NCBI GenBank assembly: GCA_902826775.1
Contig: CADEHE010000003.1
Span: 186,001-250,000 of the forward strand
Source: an uncultured Pseudomonadota bacterium
Lineage (GTDB): Bacteria; Pseudomonadota; Gammaproteobacteria; Burkholderiales; JALYOK01
Direction of reading: 5' to 3'
Length of the DNA stretch: 64,000 nucleotides
The number at the start of each line of letters is the position of its first letter. Position 1 is the stretch's first letter. The translations under genes were made by a program, and so were the position numbers. Below, piece by piece: positions 35,953-43,790 of this stretch. Under the pieces are notes generated by a model. It was not told where the DNA came from. It ran no database searches and was given only the letters and a program-made list of their open reading frames with translations.

Positions 35953-36744
35953 ATGGCCGAAACCGCGCGTTCGCTGCGCCCCATCAGCAAGACTTCCGTT
36001 CAAAGCCGCGTCAGCCGAGAGGAATGGGATGCGCGCTGCGATTTGGCCACCGCTTGCCGCTTGGCCGGGGTCTACAAGTGGACCGATCTCATTTACACGC
36101 ACTACACCGCGCGTGTGCCGAATTCACCGCACTACCTGATGAATCCGCTCGGTTTGATGTTCGAGGAAATCACCGCGTCGAGCTTGGTGAAAATCGACGC
36201 CCAAGGCAATGTGATCGACGATCCGCTTGCTCTGGGTTGCAGTCCAGCCGGTTTCATCATCCATAGCGCCGTCTACGAAGCTCGCGCGGAAGTGCAATGC
36301 GTCATTCACACGCACACCCGCGCTGGCGTTGCTGTGTCGGCGCAGCGCTGCGGCCTGCTACCGATCAGCCAACATGCGATGCGGGTCTACGGCATTCTCA
36401 GCTATCATGACTATGAAGGCATCGCGCTCAATCTGGACGAACGCACGCGCCTGGCGCGCGACCTAGGCCCAAGCGCGCGCACCATGATCTTGCGCAACCA
36501 CGGTTTGTTGTCGCTCGGCACTTCGGTGCGCGAAGCGTTCCATTTGATGTACTACCTCGACTGCGCCTGTCAGATTCAAATTGACGCGCTCGCCGGTGGG
36601 CGTATCGAACTCGGTTCGATCAGCGAAGAGACGGCGCGCAACGGTTACCGGCAGTTCGAAGGACCGGGCGGCTCGGAAATCGACAAAGAGTGGGCCGCCA
36701 TGCAGCGCTTGTTGGAACGGCGCGGCGAGGAGTGGCGAATTTAG
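35953..36744 (+). CDS. Class II aldolase/adducin-family protein
   Basis: The 263-residue protein has the family fold: NPLGLMFEEITASSLVKID near residue 60, the zinc-binding CVIHTHTRAGVAVSAQ near 115, and LRNHGLLSLGTSVREAF near 180 with a further metal His. Members include fuculose-phosphate aldolase and decarboxylases; adducin-like bacterial proteins are often of unknown substrate. GGAGGAA lies before the ATG. The preceding flavoprotein gene ends 28 bases upstream, so cotranscription is likely. Its stop overlaps the stop of the convergent gene by four bases. Confidence 0.85.
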   Translation: MAETARSLRPISKTSVQSRVSREEWDARCDLATACRLAGVYKWTDLIYTHYTARVPNSPHYLMNPLGLMFEEITASSLVKIDAQGNVIDDPLALGCSPAGFIIHSAVYEARAEVQCVIHTHTRAGVAVSAQRCGLLPISQHAMRVYGILSYHDYEGIALNLDERTRLARDLGPSARTMILRNHGLLSLGTSVREAFHLMYYLDCACQIQIDALAGGRIELGSISEETARNGYRQFEGPGGSEIDKEWAAMQRLLERRGEEWRI

Positions 36745-37619
36745 CTTTGACGCCACACATGCTGCGGCGCCGGTAACAACCGATCCAGTACTGGCACCAG
36801 CGGCGTGGCCAAAAACAACGCCCACACCAGCGCGTTCGGCTTGTACATTTGGTATTGCCACACGAACGCCACACTCGCCACTAGCATCGCGTAGATCACA
36901 CGCGCGCCGCGATGGTTTGGGATGGTCATAGGGTCGGAGATCATAAAGAACGCAAACAGCAACAGAGCCCCGCTTTGCAATTGATGGCCCAAGACGGCCC
37001 AACTCTGCCCGAGCCAAGCGATGCGCAAAGCTATCAAACCGAGGAACGCGAGCAGGAACACCCAGCTAATGTCCCAGCGGCGCGCGCGTTGCGTCACCAA
37101 CGCGCCGAGCACTACGAACCACGCGGCATAGGCGAGATCGTTGCCCCACTGACCCGGCGAGATCCAAGCCCCGGGCACCAACGTGATTGCCAAGATCACA
37201 CCCAAGTTCGCCGGATTGAACACGTGCTTGTTGCCGCTGCGCACCACGAACTTGGCGCTTAACGCCAACATCACCGCCAGCGGATGCACCCAAAGCGAAT
37301 CGGCGCGCAGCAAAATCGACACGCCGAAGCACGTGATGATCGCGCTCAGCCAATTGCGTTTGGGCAGATTGAGTACACGCGCCCACAGCAATTGCGTCGT
37401 CATCCCGGCAGCAAAGGTAAGCGCGGCCTGCTCCCAACGCAACGCAAAATCGCGCGCGACGACCCCGCTACCCAGCAGAACGGCCAAGAACAAAATTTGA
37501 TACAAGCGCGCATCGCGCGGCAGACGGGCCTGCATCCAGCCCGCCACGCGCGGCGCACTTTGCCGCCAAGCGCCACGCTCGCCAGGAGTTGCCGATGCCT
37601 GCATGGCAAACTCAGCCAC
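36741..37619 (-). CDS. NqrB/RnfD-like membrane protein
   Basis: A roughly 290-residue protein with seven to eight hydrophobic helices, resembling NqrB/RnfD membrane subunits: LILFLAVLLGSG-like helices, KHVFNPANLGVILAI and SGALLLFAFFMISDPMTIPNHRGARVIY, which holds the S/D-P-x-T-x-P signature near which FMN attaches in the true Rnf/Nqr subunits. Only this single Rnf-like subunit is present. The frame opens with GTG at 37619; the ATG at 37604 is an alternative. It overlaps the end of the DUF2330 gene by eight bases, so the two likely form one unit. Confidence 0.8.
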   Translation of the reverse strand: MAEFAMQASATPGERGAWRQSAPRVAGWMQARLPRDARLYQILFLAVLLGSGVVARDFALRWEQAALTFAAGMTTQLLWARVLNLPKRNWLSAIITCFGVSILLRADSLWVHPLAVMLALSAKFVVRSGNKHVFNPANLGVILAITLVPGAWISPGQWGNDLAYAAWFVVLGALVTQRARRWDISWVFLLAFLGLIALRIAWLGQSWAVLGHQLQSGALLLFAFFMISDPMTIPNHRGARVIYAMLVASVAFVWQYQMYKPNALVWALFLATPLVPVLDRLLPAPQHVWRQS

Positions 37620-39057
37620 CCACGTAGCTTAGCCACTGCGCGCCGCCGGTCTCGCGCGATTCCTGCCACAATCGCTCCCACCACTGCCGCTTGCCCGGCG
37701 CTTTGATGCCGTACTTGCTGCGCAATTCGTTCAGACTCGTTGCGGTTAGTTCAGCCAAGGCACGTGCTTCTCGCTCCTCGCGTTGTCGCACGCTTTCGAG
37801 ATAGCGCGCCGCTTCCGGGCAGGCGTTGGGATCGCCCTTCCACGCATGGCGCAGCACGTAGCGAGCTTGGAAATTCTCACGGTCGGCCGTTTGTTGGAAC
37901 ATTAGATCCTCGGGAAAGGTTTCCGGCGTGTAACGCACGTGAAGGCGCGTCAGCATCACCGGTTGCGCCGCGCTAGCGGGCGCCGGACGTTTCACCCGCG
38001 GCTTGCCGCTAGGCTCAACGCCGATAAGGTTCGTGTCGCCATCGCCGCCATCGAGCCAAAACACGCCCGCCGCGCGCAACTCCTCCGGCGACAACGGATC
38101 GGCCGCGCATGGATCGCACCAGCTCATGTCCCAAAAGTATTCGGTGAACACCACACGATGCTGTTCGCGTTTGGCTTGCGCATCGAACATCGCTTTGTAG
38201 AAGCCTTGGAAATCCGCGCGCACGCCTACCGGCAAATCCATGTTGGCAGGCAGCTTGACGGTGCGATAGTTGGTCGATTCAACGCGGCCGTTTTTGCTCA
38301 GCACGAAGGCGATCAGATCTTGCGGTCCGTTCGCGTTGATCATGCCGAGCCGCAGCGGCAACATAAATTTCTTCGATTCGAAAGCGAACTGCAGCGGCCG
38401 CAGCATCGTGGCCCCGGTTTTGGCTTGTTCTTTCAGATTGACCTTGGCGACGAAGAACTTCATCTCTTGCTTGATGTACGGGCGCAAGGCTTTGGATGCG
38501 CCGCGCGGGATGCGGTAGCCGTTCTGCACCAGCCACGTTTCCAAGCCGTCGGATTCCTTCGCGGCTAGGATGACGATATCGTATTCACCGACTGTGTAGC
38601 TTGCTTCTACCGTCACGCCAAGCGCCTTATTGAGCGCGCCTTTGTCCTGCATCGTCATCGACGCCGAAGCGGGCGCGGCCATGCGTGCCTTTTCTTCCAG
38701 TTCGCGTTTGGCGCATGGATCATCGTCGAAGTATTCCGCCAAGCGCGGGGCACTGTAGTCCGCGATGCGATCGAACACACGCCGGTCGCCGATGTGTATC
38801 TGCCCGCGCCGCAACACCTCGGGCACTGGCACCACTAGGGCAAATTCCTTCAAGTCGCCGCGATAGTCATTCAACATGCTGATGACAGTGCGCTCACCGT
38901 CGCGGGCGAGGATGACTTGCGAGGCTTCGTTGAATAGTTTCACGTCGGCTTTGCCGACATAAAAGCCGCAGAATGCGTGGGCGGCACTCGCCCCGATGGC
39001 GAGGCTCACCGCAACGATTGCGCGCGCAAACCGTGCGTGCAGACTGGAGGCATGCAT
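37612..39057 (-). CDS. Secreted DUF2330 protein
   Basis: A 481-residue protein with a signal peptide (VSLAIGASAAHA before FCGFYVGKADVKLFNEASQVILAR). The conserved DUF2330 blocks are present: ARDGERTVISMLNDYRGDLKEFALVVPVP and the later Cys pairs DPCAKRE and WCDPCAADPLSPEEL. The protein is exported, with a soluble body. No enzymatic activity is known for the family. AGGAG lies before the ATG at 39057. Its partner, the NqrB/RnfD-like gene, overlaps its end; DUF2330 and RnfD-like genes commonly occur as a pair. Confidence 0.85.
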   Translation of the reverse strand: MHASSLHARFARAIVAVSLAIGASAAHAFCGFYVGKADVKLFNEASQVILARDGERTVISMLNDYRGDLKEFALVVPVPEVLRRGQIHIGDRRVFDRIADYSAPRLAEYFDDDPCAKRELEEKARMAAPASASMTMQDKGALNKALGVTVEASYTVGEYDIVILAAKESDGLETWLVQNGYRIPRGASKALRPYIKQEMKFFVAKVNLKEQAKTGATMLRPLQFAFESKKFMLPLRLGMINANGPQDLIAFVLSKNGRVESTNYRTVKLPANMDLPVGVRADFQGFYKAMFDAQAKREQHRVVFTEYFWDMSWCDPCAADPLSPEELRAAGVFWLDGGDGDTNLIGVEPSGKPRVKRPAPASAAQPVMLTRLHVRYTPETFPEDLMFQQTADRENFQARYVLRHAWKGDPNACPEAARYLESVRQREEREARALAELTATSLNELRSKYGIKAPGKRQWWERLWQESRETGGAQWLSYVGG

Positions 39058-39195
39058 TGGTTAACTCCTGATCAAATGGGCTCGCTGGCTTAAACGGCGG
39101 CACCGATGATCCGGGGTTAACTAGCCAATTTTGTTTGGTACTGTAGGTAGATCTATTTCGTTATTAGCCACAGCCGCCATTCCCAGAACCATACT

Positions 39196-39344
39196 TATTG
39201 AGGATTGCATAATCTTGTGACAAGGCGAATCAGAATCCCGTCATTCCCGCGAAGGCGGGAATCCATAGCCCGCTGCGCACGGCGCATGGGTCCCCGCCTG
39301 CGCGGGGACGACAAACTTGTCTCGGCGTTATGTAACTCTCAATA
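39196..39344. repeat. 149-bp MITE-like repeat, copy 2
   Basis: The better-preserved copy. The ends read TATTGAGGATTGCATAAT and, inverted, TATTGAGAGTTACATAAC, with about 21 of 29 terminal positions matching and both ending in GACAAG. Inside lie the hairpins ATTCCCGC-GAAG-GCGGGAAT and GTCCCCGC-CTGC-GCGGGGAC. It occupies the gap between the DUF2330 gene and the PGPGW-like gene, where no other feature is seen. I could not identify target-site duplications. Confidence 0.88.
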
Positions 39345-39358
39345 GTCTCTACCAATAG

Positions 39359-39625
39359 TCAGCGCACACCACGGCGCGCCCGCCACGTGTAGTAGCGGCG
39401 CCGCACACCGCGAAACCAATGGCGCACGCAAGGCACGTCCACCGCGAGTATCACGATTCCCAGCGGCAGCATCCAAAACCCAAGCACGGGCAAGAAACCG
39501 AGCACACCGAAAGCAATCAGCAGGATGCCGAGCGGCATACGCACCAGCTTCAAGCGCCGATGCCGCACGCCGCGCATGAAACTGCGCAGCTTGGCGCGCC
39601 GCGCACGTAATTGCTCTTCAGTCAC
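39359..39625 (-). CDS. Small PGPGW-like membrane protein
   Basis: An 88-residue basic protein with two hydrophobic helices arranged as MPLGILLIAFGVLGFLPVLG and FWMLPLGIVILAVDVP, resembling the putative transmembrane PGPGW family. Both ends are very Arg-rich (RARRAKLRSFMRGVRHRR; RGVRRRYYTWRARRGVR), so they should stay in the cytoplasm. The start is a GTG at 39625 without a strong ribosome binding site. Function unknown. Confidence 0.65.
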   Translation of the reverse strand: MTEEQLRARRAKLRSFMRGVRHRRLKLVRMPLGILLIAFGVLGFLPVLGFWMLPLGIVILAVDVPCVRHWFRGVRRRYYTWRARRGVR

Positions 39626-39774
39626 CGAACGATGAGTTGGCGCCGCCGCATAAACGGTGCCTGCTGGAGCTGCGCTAAAGAAATACTTGTCACGAACACG
39701 GCGGCCTCTGCCCCTGGGCGTGGGGCATAGTAGAGTGATTCGGGGTCGCTAGTTTAGCGTGAATGCACGCCGCA

Positions 39775-42231
39775 TCAGGCCGCCGCCGGATGCTCAGCCA
39801 CCGGCAGCGTCATGGCTTCGCGCAGCACGTCATCGACGCTCTCCAGCCAGACAAATTGGAGATTGCGCTTGGCCTCCTCGGGGACTTCCTCGAACTCCTT
39901 GCGGTTGCGCGCAGGCAACAACACACGCGTGATGCCGGCACGCATCGCCGCCAGCACTTTCTCTTTTACACCACCGATCGGCAGCACCAAGCCGCGCAGA
40001 CTGATCTCGCCCGTCATCGCGGTATCGCTGCGCGCCGGCTGATTGGTCCACAGCGAAGTCAGCGCGGTAAACATCGCCACGCCCGCGCTGGGCCCGTCTT
40101 TTGGCGTGGCCCCGGCCGGCACGTGGATATGGATGTCGTGTTTCTCGAACTCGCCACTGGCGATGCCGAGCGAGGCAGCACGGCCTTTGAGCAAGCTCAA
40201 AGCCGCTTGCGCGCTCTCCTTCATGACATCGCCCAATTGCCCGGTTAGGATCAAGCGGCCGCTGCCAGCCGTCTTGGCAGCCTCGATGAACAGAATGTCG
40301 CCGCCGACCGGCGTCCATGCCAAACCGGTGGCAACGCCAGGCACACCGGCGCGCATCGCCACATCGCTTTCGAAGCGGCGCGCGCCGAGAATGGCCTCCA
40401 ATTCTGTACTTTCAACCACAACTTGCGCCGCTGCAGACTGCGGCACTTCGGCTGCAACCGCTTCTTGGCTCGCAACGCGAGTGGCCACGTGGCGCAGCAC
40501 GGCGCCGATCTCGCGCTCGAGATTGCGCACGCCCGCTTCGCGCGTGTAGTCACCAATGATGGCGCTGAGCGTCGCGTCGGTCACCGCCGCTTGTTCCGGC
40601 TTGAGACCGTTGGCTTCGAGCTGGCGCGCGACCAAATAGCGCTTGGCGATTTGCAGCTTTTCCTCTTGCGTATAGCCGGCCAGTTGGATGATCTCCATGC
40701 GGTCGCGCAGCGGGCTGGGGATGGTATCCAACTGATTCGCCGTCGCGATAAACATCACTTTGCTCAAGTCGAACGGCACCGCCAGGTAGTTGTCGCGGAA
40801 CGTGGAGTTCTGCTCCGGGTCTAGCACTTCGAGCAGCGCAGAGGACGGGTCGCCGTGAAAGCCGCCCGCGCCGAGCTTATCCACTTCGTCGAGCAGCATG
40901 ACGCAATTGCGCGTGCCCGCCTTCTTCAGAGCCTGGATGATGTTCCCCGGCAAACTGCCGATGTAGGTGCGCCGATGTCCGCGGATCTCGGCCTCGTCGT
41001 GCGTGCCGCCGAGCGCCACCCGAACGAACTTGCGTCCGGTGGCGCGCGCGATACTCTGACCGAGCGAGGTCTTGCCGACGCCCGGAGGCCCGGCGAAACA
41101 CAGAATCGGGCTCTTGCCATGCGGGTTTAGCTTGCGCACAGCGAGAAACTCCAAAATGCGCCGTTTGATCTTGTCGAGGCCGAAATGGTCTTCGTCAAGC
41201 ACTTTGCGCGCTTGCGTCATGTCGATCTTCTCTTCGCTTTGTTTCGACCAAGGCAGTTCGACCAACCAATCCAAATAGGTGCGCACCATCGAGTACTCAC
41301 CGGCGCCCTCCTGCATGCGCTGCAAGCGCTTGAGTTCCTTCTTGGCGTGCGCTTCCACTTCCTCGGGCATCGCCGCGGCGGCAATAGCTTTGGCCAAATC
41401 AGCAAGCTCTTCGGCGTTATCGTCGTCCTCGCCCAACTCTTTTTGAATCGCTTTCATCTGCTCGCGCAGCAAGTACTCGCGCTGGCGCTGATCGACCGCC
41501 TCCTTGGTCTGCTCGCCGATTTGTTTCGACAAGCGCAACACTTCGATGCGATGCGCCAGCACGCGCAACACTTTGTCGATGCGCGTATGCAGATCGAAGG
41601 TTTCCAGGATGTCTTGCTTTTCCGCGGGTTTGACGTCGATGACACTGGCCACCATGTCGACCAGCGCGGTCGGCGAGGTGACACTGCGCACGGCATTGAC
41701 CAATTCTTGCGGCACATTGGGCAGCAACTGCAGAACTTCGTTGACGCGCTCATTCAATTGCAGCACGCGTGCTTCGAGGGCATCGGATTTCGTCTCAGGC
41801 TCGTCGATGCGTTCGATGCGAGCTGCGAGAAACGGATAGCCGTCAAGAAACTGCAGCACACGGAAACGTTGTTCGCCCTGGCAAACGACATGATGCGTGC
41901 CGTCGGGCGCGGTGATGTAACGCAAGATTCCGGCGATGGTGCCGACCCAATGCAAATCATCCGGCTGCGGCGAGTCATTGGCGCCGTCGCGTTGCAACAA
42001 GATGCCCACTGGCTTTTCCGCGCGTGCCGCCGCTTGCGCCGCCGCGATCGAGCCTTCGCGCCCGAGCGCGATGGGGACGATCACGCCTGGGAACAGCACC
42101 ATGTTGCGCGCCGGCACAATGGCGATGGCATCTTCGGGCAGCGGCACTTGATTGCGGGCAGTGCGCTCTGCCGGTGCCGCCTCAAGCGTCAGTTCGCTCA
42201 ACGGCTGCGTAGAGTCTTCTAATGTATTCAT
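39775..42231 (-). CDS. lon: ATP-dependent protease La (Lon)
   Basis: An 818-residue LonA protease that degrades damaged and regulatory proteins in the cytoplasm. It has the N-terminal substrate domain (VPARNMVLFPGVIVPIALGR), coiled coil, AAA+ module with Walker A FAGPPGVGKTSLG near residue 375, and the protease domain with the Ser-Lys dyad (PKDGPSAG, Ser715; GGVKEK, Lys758). The length is normal. It follows an hsp20 gene by seven bases and shares its sigma32-type promoter, so it should be heat inducible. Confidence 0.96.
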   Translation of the reverse strand: MNTLEDSTQPLSELTLEAAPAERTARNQVPLPEDAIAIVPARNMVLFPGVIVPIALGREGSIAAAQAAARAEKPVGILLQRDGANDSPQPDDLHWVGTIAGILRYITAPDGTHHVVCQGEQRFRVLQFLDGYPFLAARIERIDEPETKSDALEARVLQLNERVNEVLQLLPNVPQELVNAVRSVTSPTALVDMVASVIDVKPAEKQDILETFDLHTRIDKVLRVLAHRIEVLRLSKQIGEQTKEAVDQRQREYLLREQMKAIQKELGEDDDNAEELADLAKAIAAAAMPEEVEAHAKKELKRLQRMQEGAGEYSMVRTYLDWLVELPWSKQSEEKIDMTQARKVLDEDHFGLDKIKRRILEFLAVRKLNPHGKSPILCFAGPPGVGKTSLGQSIARATGRKFVRVALGGTHDEAEIRGHRRTYIGSLPGNIIQALKKAGTRNCVMLLDEVDKLGAGGFHGDPSSALLEVLDPEQNSTFRDNYLAVPFDLSKVMFIATANQLDTIPSPLRDRMEIIQLAGYTQEEKLQIAKRYLVARQLEANGLKPEQAAVTDATLSAIIGDYTREAGVRNLEREIGAVLRHVATRVASQEAVAAEVPQSAAAQVVVESTELEAILGARRFESDVAMRAGVPGVATGLAWTPVGGDILFIEAAKTAGSGRLILTGQLGDVMKESAQAALSLLKGRAASLGIASGEFEKHDIHIHVPAGATPKDGPSAGVAMFTALTSLWTNQPARSDTAMTGEISLRGLVLPIGGVKEKVLAAMRAGITRVLLPARNRKEFEEVPEEAKRNLQFVWLESVDDVLREAMTLPVAEHPAAA

Positions 42232-42238
42232 GCTGTGC

Positions 42239-42646
42239 TCAGGCTCCTAGCTTTTGCAACGTCAAATAAAGGCAACCGCCGCTCAAGCGCGACTCGACCA
42301 ACCGCAGCGGAAGCGCCGGCAGCTGGATACGCCGTTGGAAGCGTCCGTGCGGGATCTCCAAGCGGCGGATGACAGCATCCGCGCCACCGCCAGGCAACGC
42401 GCGCGCCGCGCTCACGCATAAATTGCATCCATTTAGTTCGATATCCACGCTTTCGCGCGCCACCCCTGGCAAGGCCACTGCGACTTGAACATCGGCAGCG
42501 GTCTCGACAATATCCACGGGCGGCTCCCACGCAGGCTGTGCCGGCGCCGCGCGTACCTGGAAAAATTGGCGCTGCATCTGATCTGCGCGGTCAAGCAGTG
42601 CCAGTGCCTGCACCCACATCTGACTGAAAGGATCGTAGTTGGACAT
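42239..42646 (-). CDS. Hsp20/alpha-crystallin-type small heat-shock protein
   Basis: The 135-residue protein has an alpha-crystallin domain: EPPVDIVETAADVQVAVALPGVARESVDIELNG and the later strand LYLTLQK. The usual A-x-x-x-n-G-v-L box is reduced to SRLSGGCLYLTL, so the family match is somewhat distant. Such ATP-independent holdases bind unfolding proteins. It lies directly behind a sigma32-type promoter and seven bases before lon, which supports the call. Confidence 0.83.
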   Translation of the reverse strand: MSNYDPFSQMWVQALALLDRADQMQRQFFQVRAAPAQPAWEPPVDIVETAADVQVAVALPGVARESVDIELNGCNLCVSAARALPGGGADAVIRRLEIPHGRFQRRIQLPALPLRLVESRLSGGCLYLTLQKLGA

Positions 42647-42670
42647 GTCGCTAGCCGTTTACCTGCAGCG

Positions 42671-42699
42671 TAGATGGCGACCGCCCCTCAGGTTTCAAG
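42671..42699 (-). promoter_or_regulatory. Sigma32 (RpoH) heat-shock promoter of hsp20-lon
   Basis: On the minus strand CTTGAAA is followed after 13 bases by CGCCATCTA; the RpoH consensus is CTTGAAA, 11-16 bases, CCCCATnTA. All seven -35 bases match and only one informative -10 base differs. It ends 24 bases before the hsp20 ATG. Confidence 0.85.
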
Positions 42700-42911
42700 G
42701 TACGTGCCTGAGACTCACGTCGCCTTGTATTATTCTCCCTCCTGTACTCTTCTCTTGATTAATATAGACAGTATCTCTAACCATACACTACCCCCTCTAT
42801 AAGAACCAGTGTTGGTAGAGTGAAGCAGATCGCTCGCCGTATGCGCGCGGCCTTTCGTTCCTATCCCAAAGTGTGGTTTGATGCGCTCCAAGAACCTCAC
42901 AGGAGAACGCG

Positions 42912-43766
42912 ATGGCTCGTCCCAATCTCGTGCCTTGGTCGGAGATCGATCGTCGGCGGCGCCCGGAAACCAATCCGGATCATCCTCAGTATCGCTGGCG
43001 CATCCTGGCTGAGGGCGACTCCTGGTTCACGCTCGGCGGCGAGCCGCCGTGGAACTTGGTGCATTCGATCGATTTTCCGGATCAGAACATCGTCGTTAAT
43101 TTGGCGAAGCCCGGCGATACGATCAAGAGCATGTCAGACATTTGTAATAACCCGGAATTATGGCGCGCGCTGTCCAAGCGCTTCGGCTACGCATGGCATG
43201 CGATTCTGCTCAGCGGCGGCGGCAATGATCTGATCGACTACGCGGAACAGCTGCTCATCCCGGCAGAAAAACGCGCCGGCATGACGATCAATGGCGTGGC
43301 GGACTATTTTTATCCCGAACGCATTGAAGAAGTAATGCGCTATATCCAGCGCGGGTACACCATGATTGCCGAAATGCGCGACCATCCCGACAGCGCCTGT
43401 CGCGACGCCCCCATCATCACGCACACCTACGATTGGACTACGCCCAATGACACACCAGCCGTGTTGCTGTTCTTGCAGGTGGGGCCGTGGCTATCGAAGG
43501 CGTTTCGCAAAGAGCGACTGCCGGAAACCGACTGGATCGCCGCTTCCGATTTCTTGCTGCAGCACCTGCGCCGCGCGCTGCTCGACCTGATGGCGGAACT
43601 GCCCAATTTCAACGTCGTCGACACGGCAGGCACGCTAGTGCGCGCCGCTCCTGGCGCCACCGGCAACAGCAACGATTGGCTCAATGAAATCCACCCCAAC
43701 AAAGGTGGTTACGACAAGCTGGGGCGGCGCTTGGGCGAGGAACTGCACCGGCAGCTTCGCGCCTGA
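42912..43766 (+). CDS. SGNH/GDSL-type hydrolase-like protein
   Basis: The 284-residue protein has the block I motif ILAEGDSWFTLGG (the nucleophile Ser), a block III-like GGGNDLID, and the C-terminal DWLNEIHPNKGGYDKLG with the catalytic Asp and His. That set fits the SGNH hydrolase superfamily, which includes esterases and lipases. No signal peptide is seen, so it is likely cytoplasmic. An AGGAGA precedes the ATG. Substrate unknown. Confidence 0.8.
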   Translation: MARPNLVPWSEIDRRRRPETNPDHPQYRWRILAEGDSWFTLGGEPPWNLVHSIDFPDQNIVVNLAKPGDTIKSMSDICNNPELWRALSKRFGYAWHAILLSGGGNDLIDYAEQLLIPAEKRAGMTINGVADYFYPERIEEVMRYIQRGYTMIAEMRDHPDSACRDAPIITHTYDWTTPNDTPAVLLFLQVGPWLSKAFRKERLPETDWIAASDFLLQHLRRALLDLMAELPNFNVVDTAGTLVRAAPGATGNSNDWLNEIHPNKGGYDKLGRRLGEELHRQLRA

Positions 43767-43790
43767 AGTTGCAAGGAAAGGTGCAGGCGC

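Noticed and set aside
41185..42222. 345-codon plus-strand frame antisense to lon
   Set aside because: Shadow of Lon; no ribosome binding site and no family motif.
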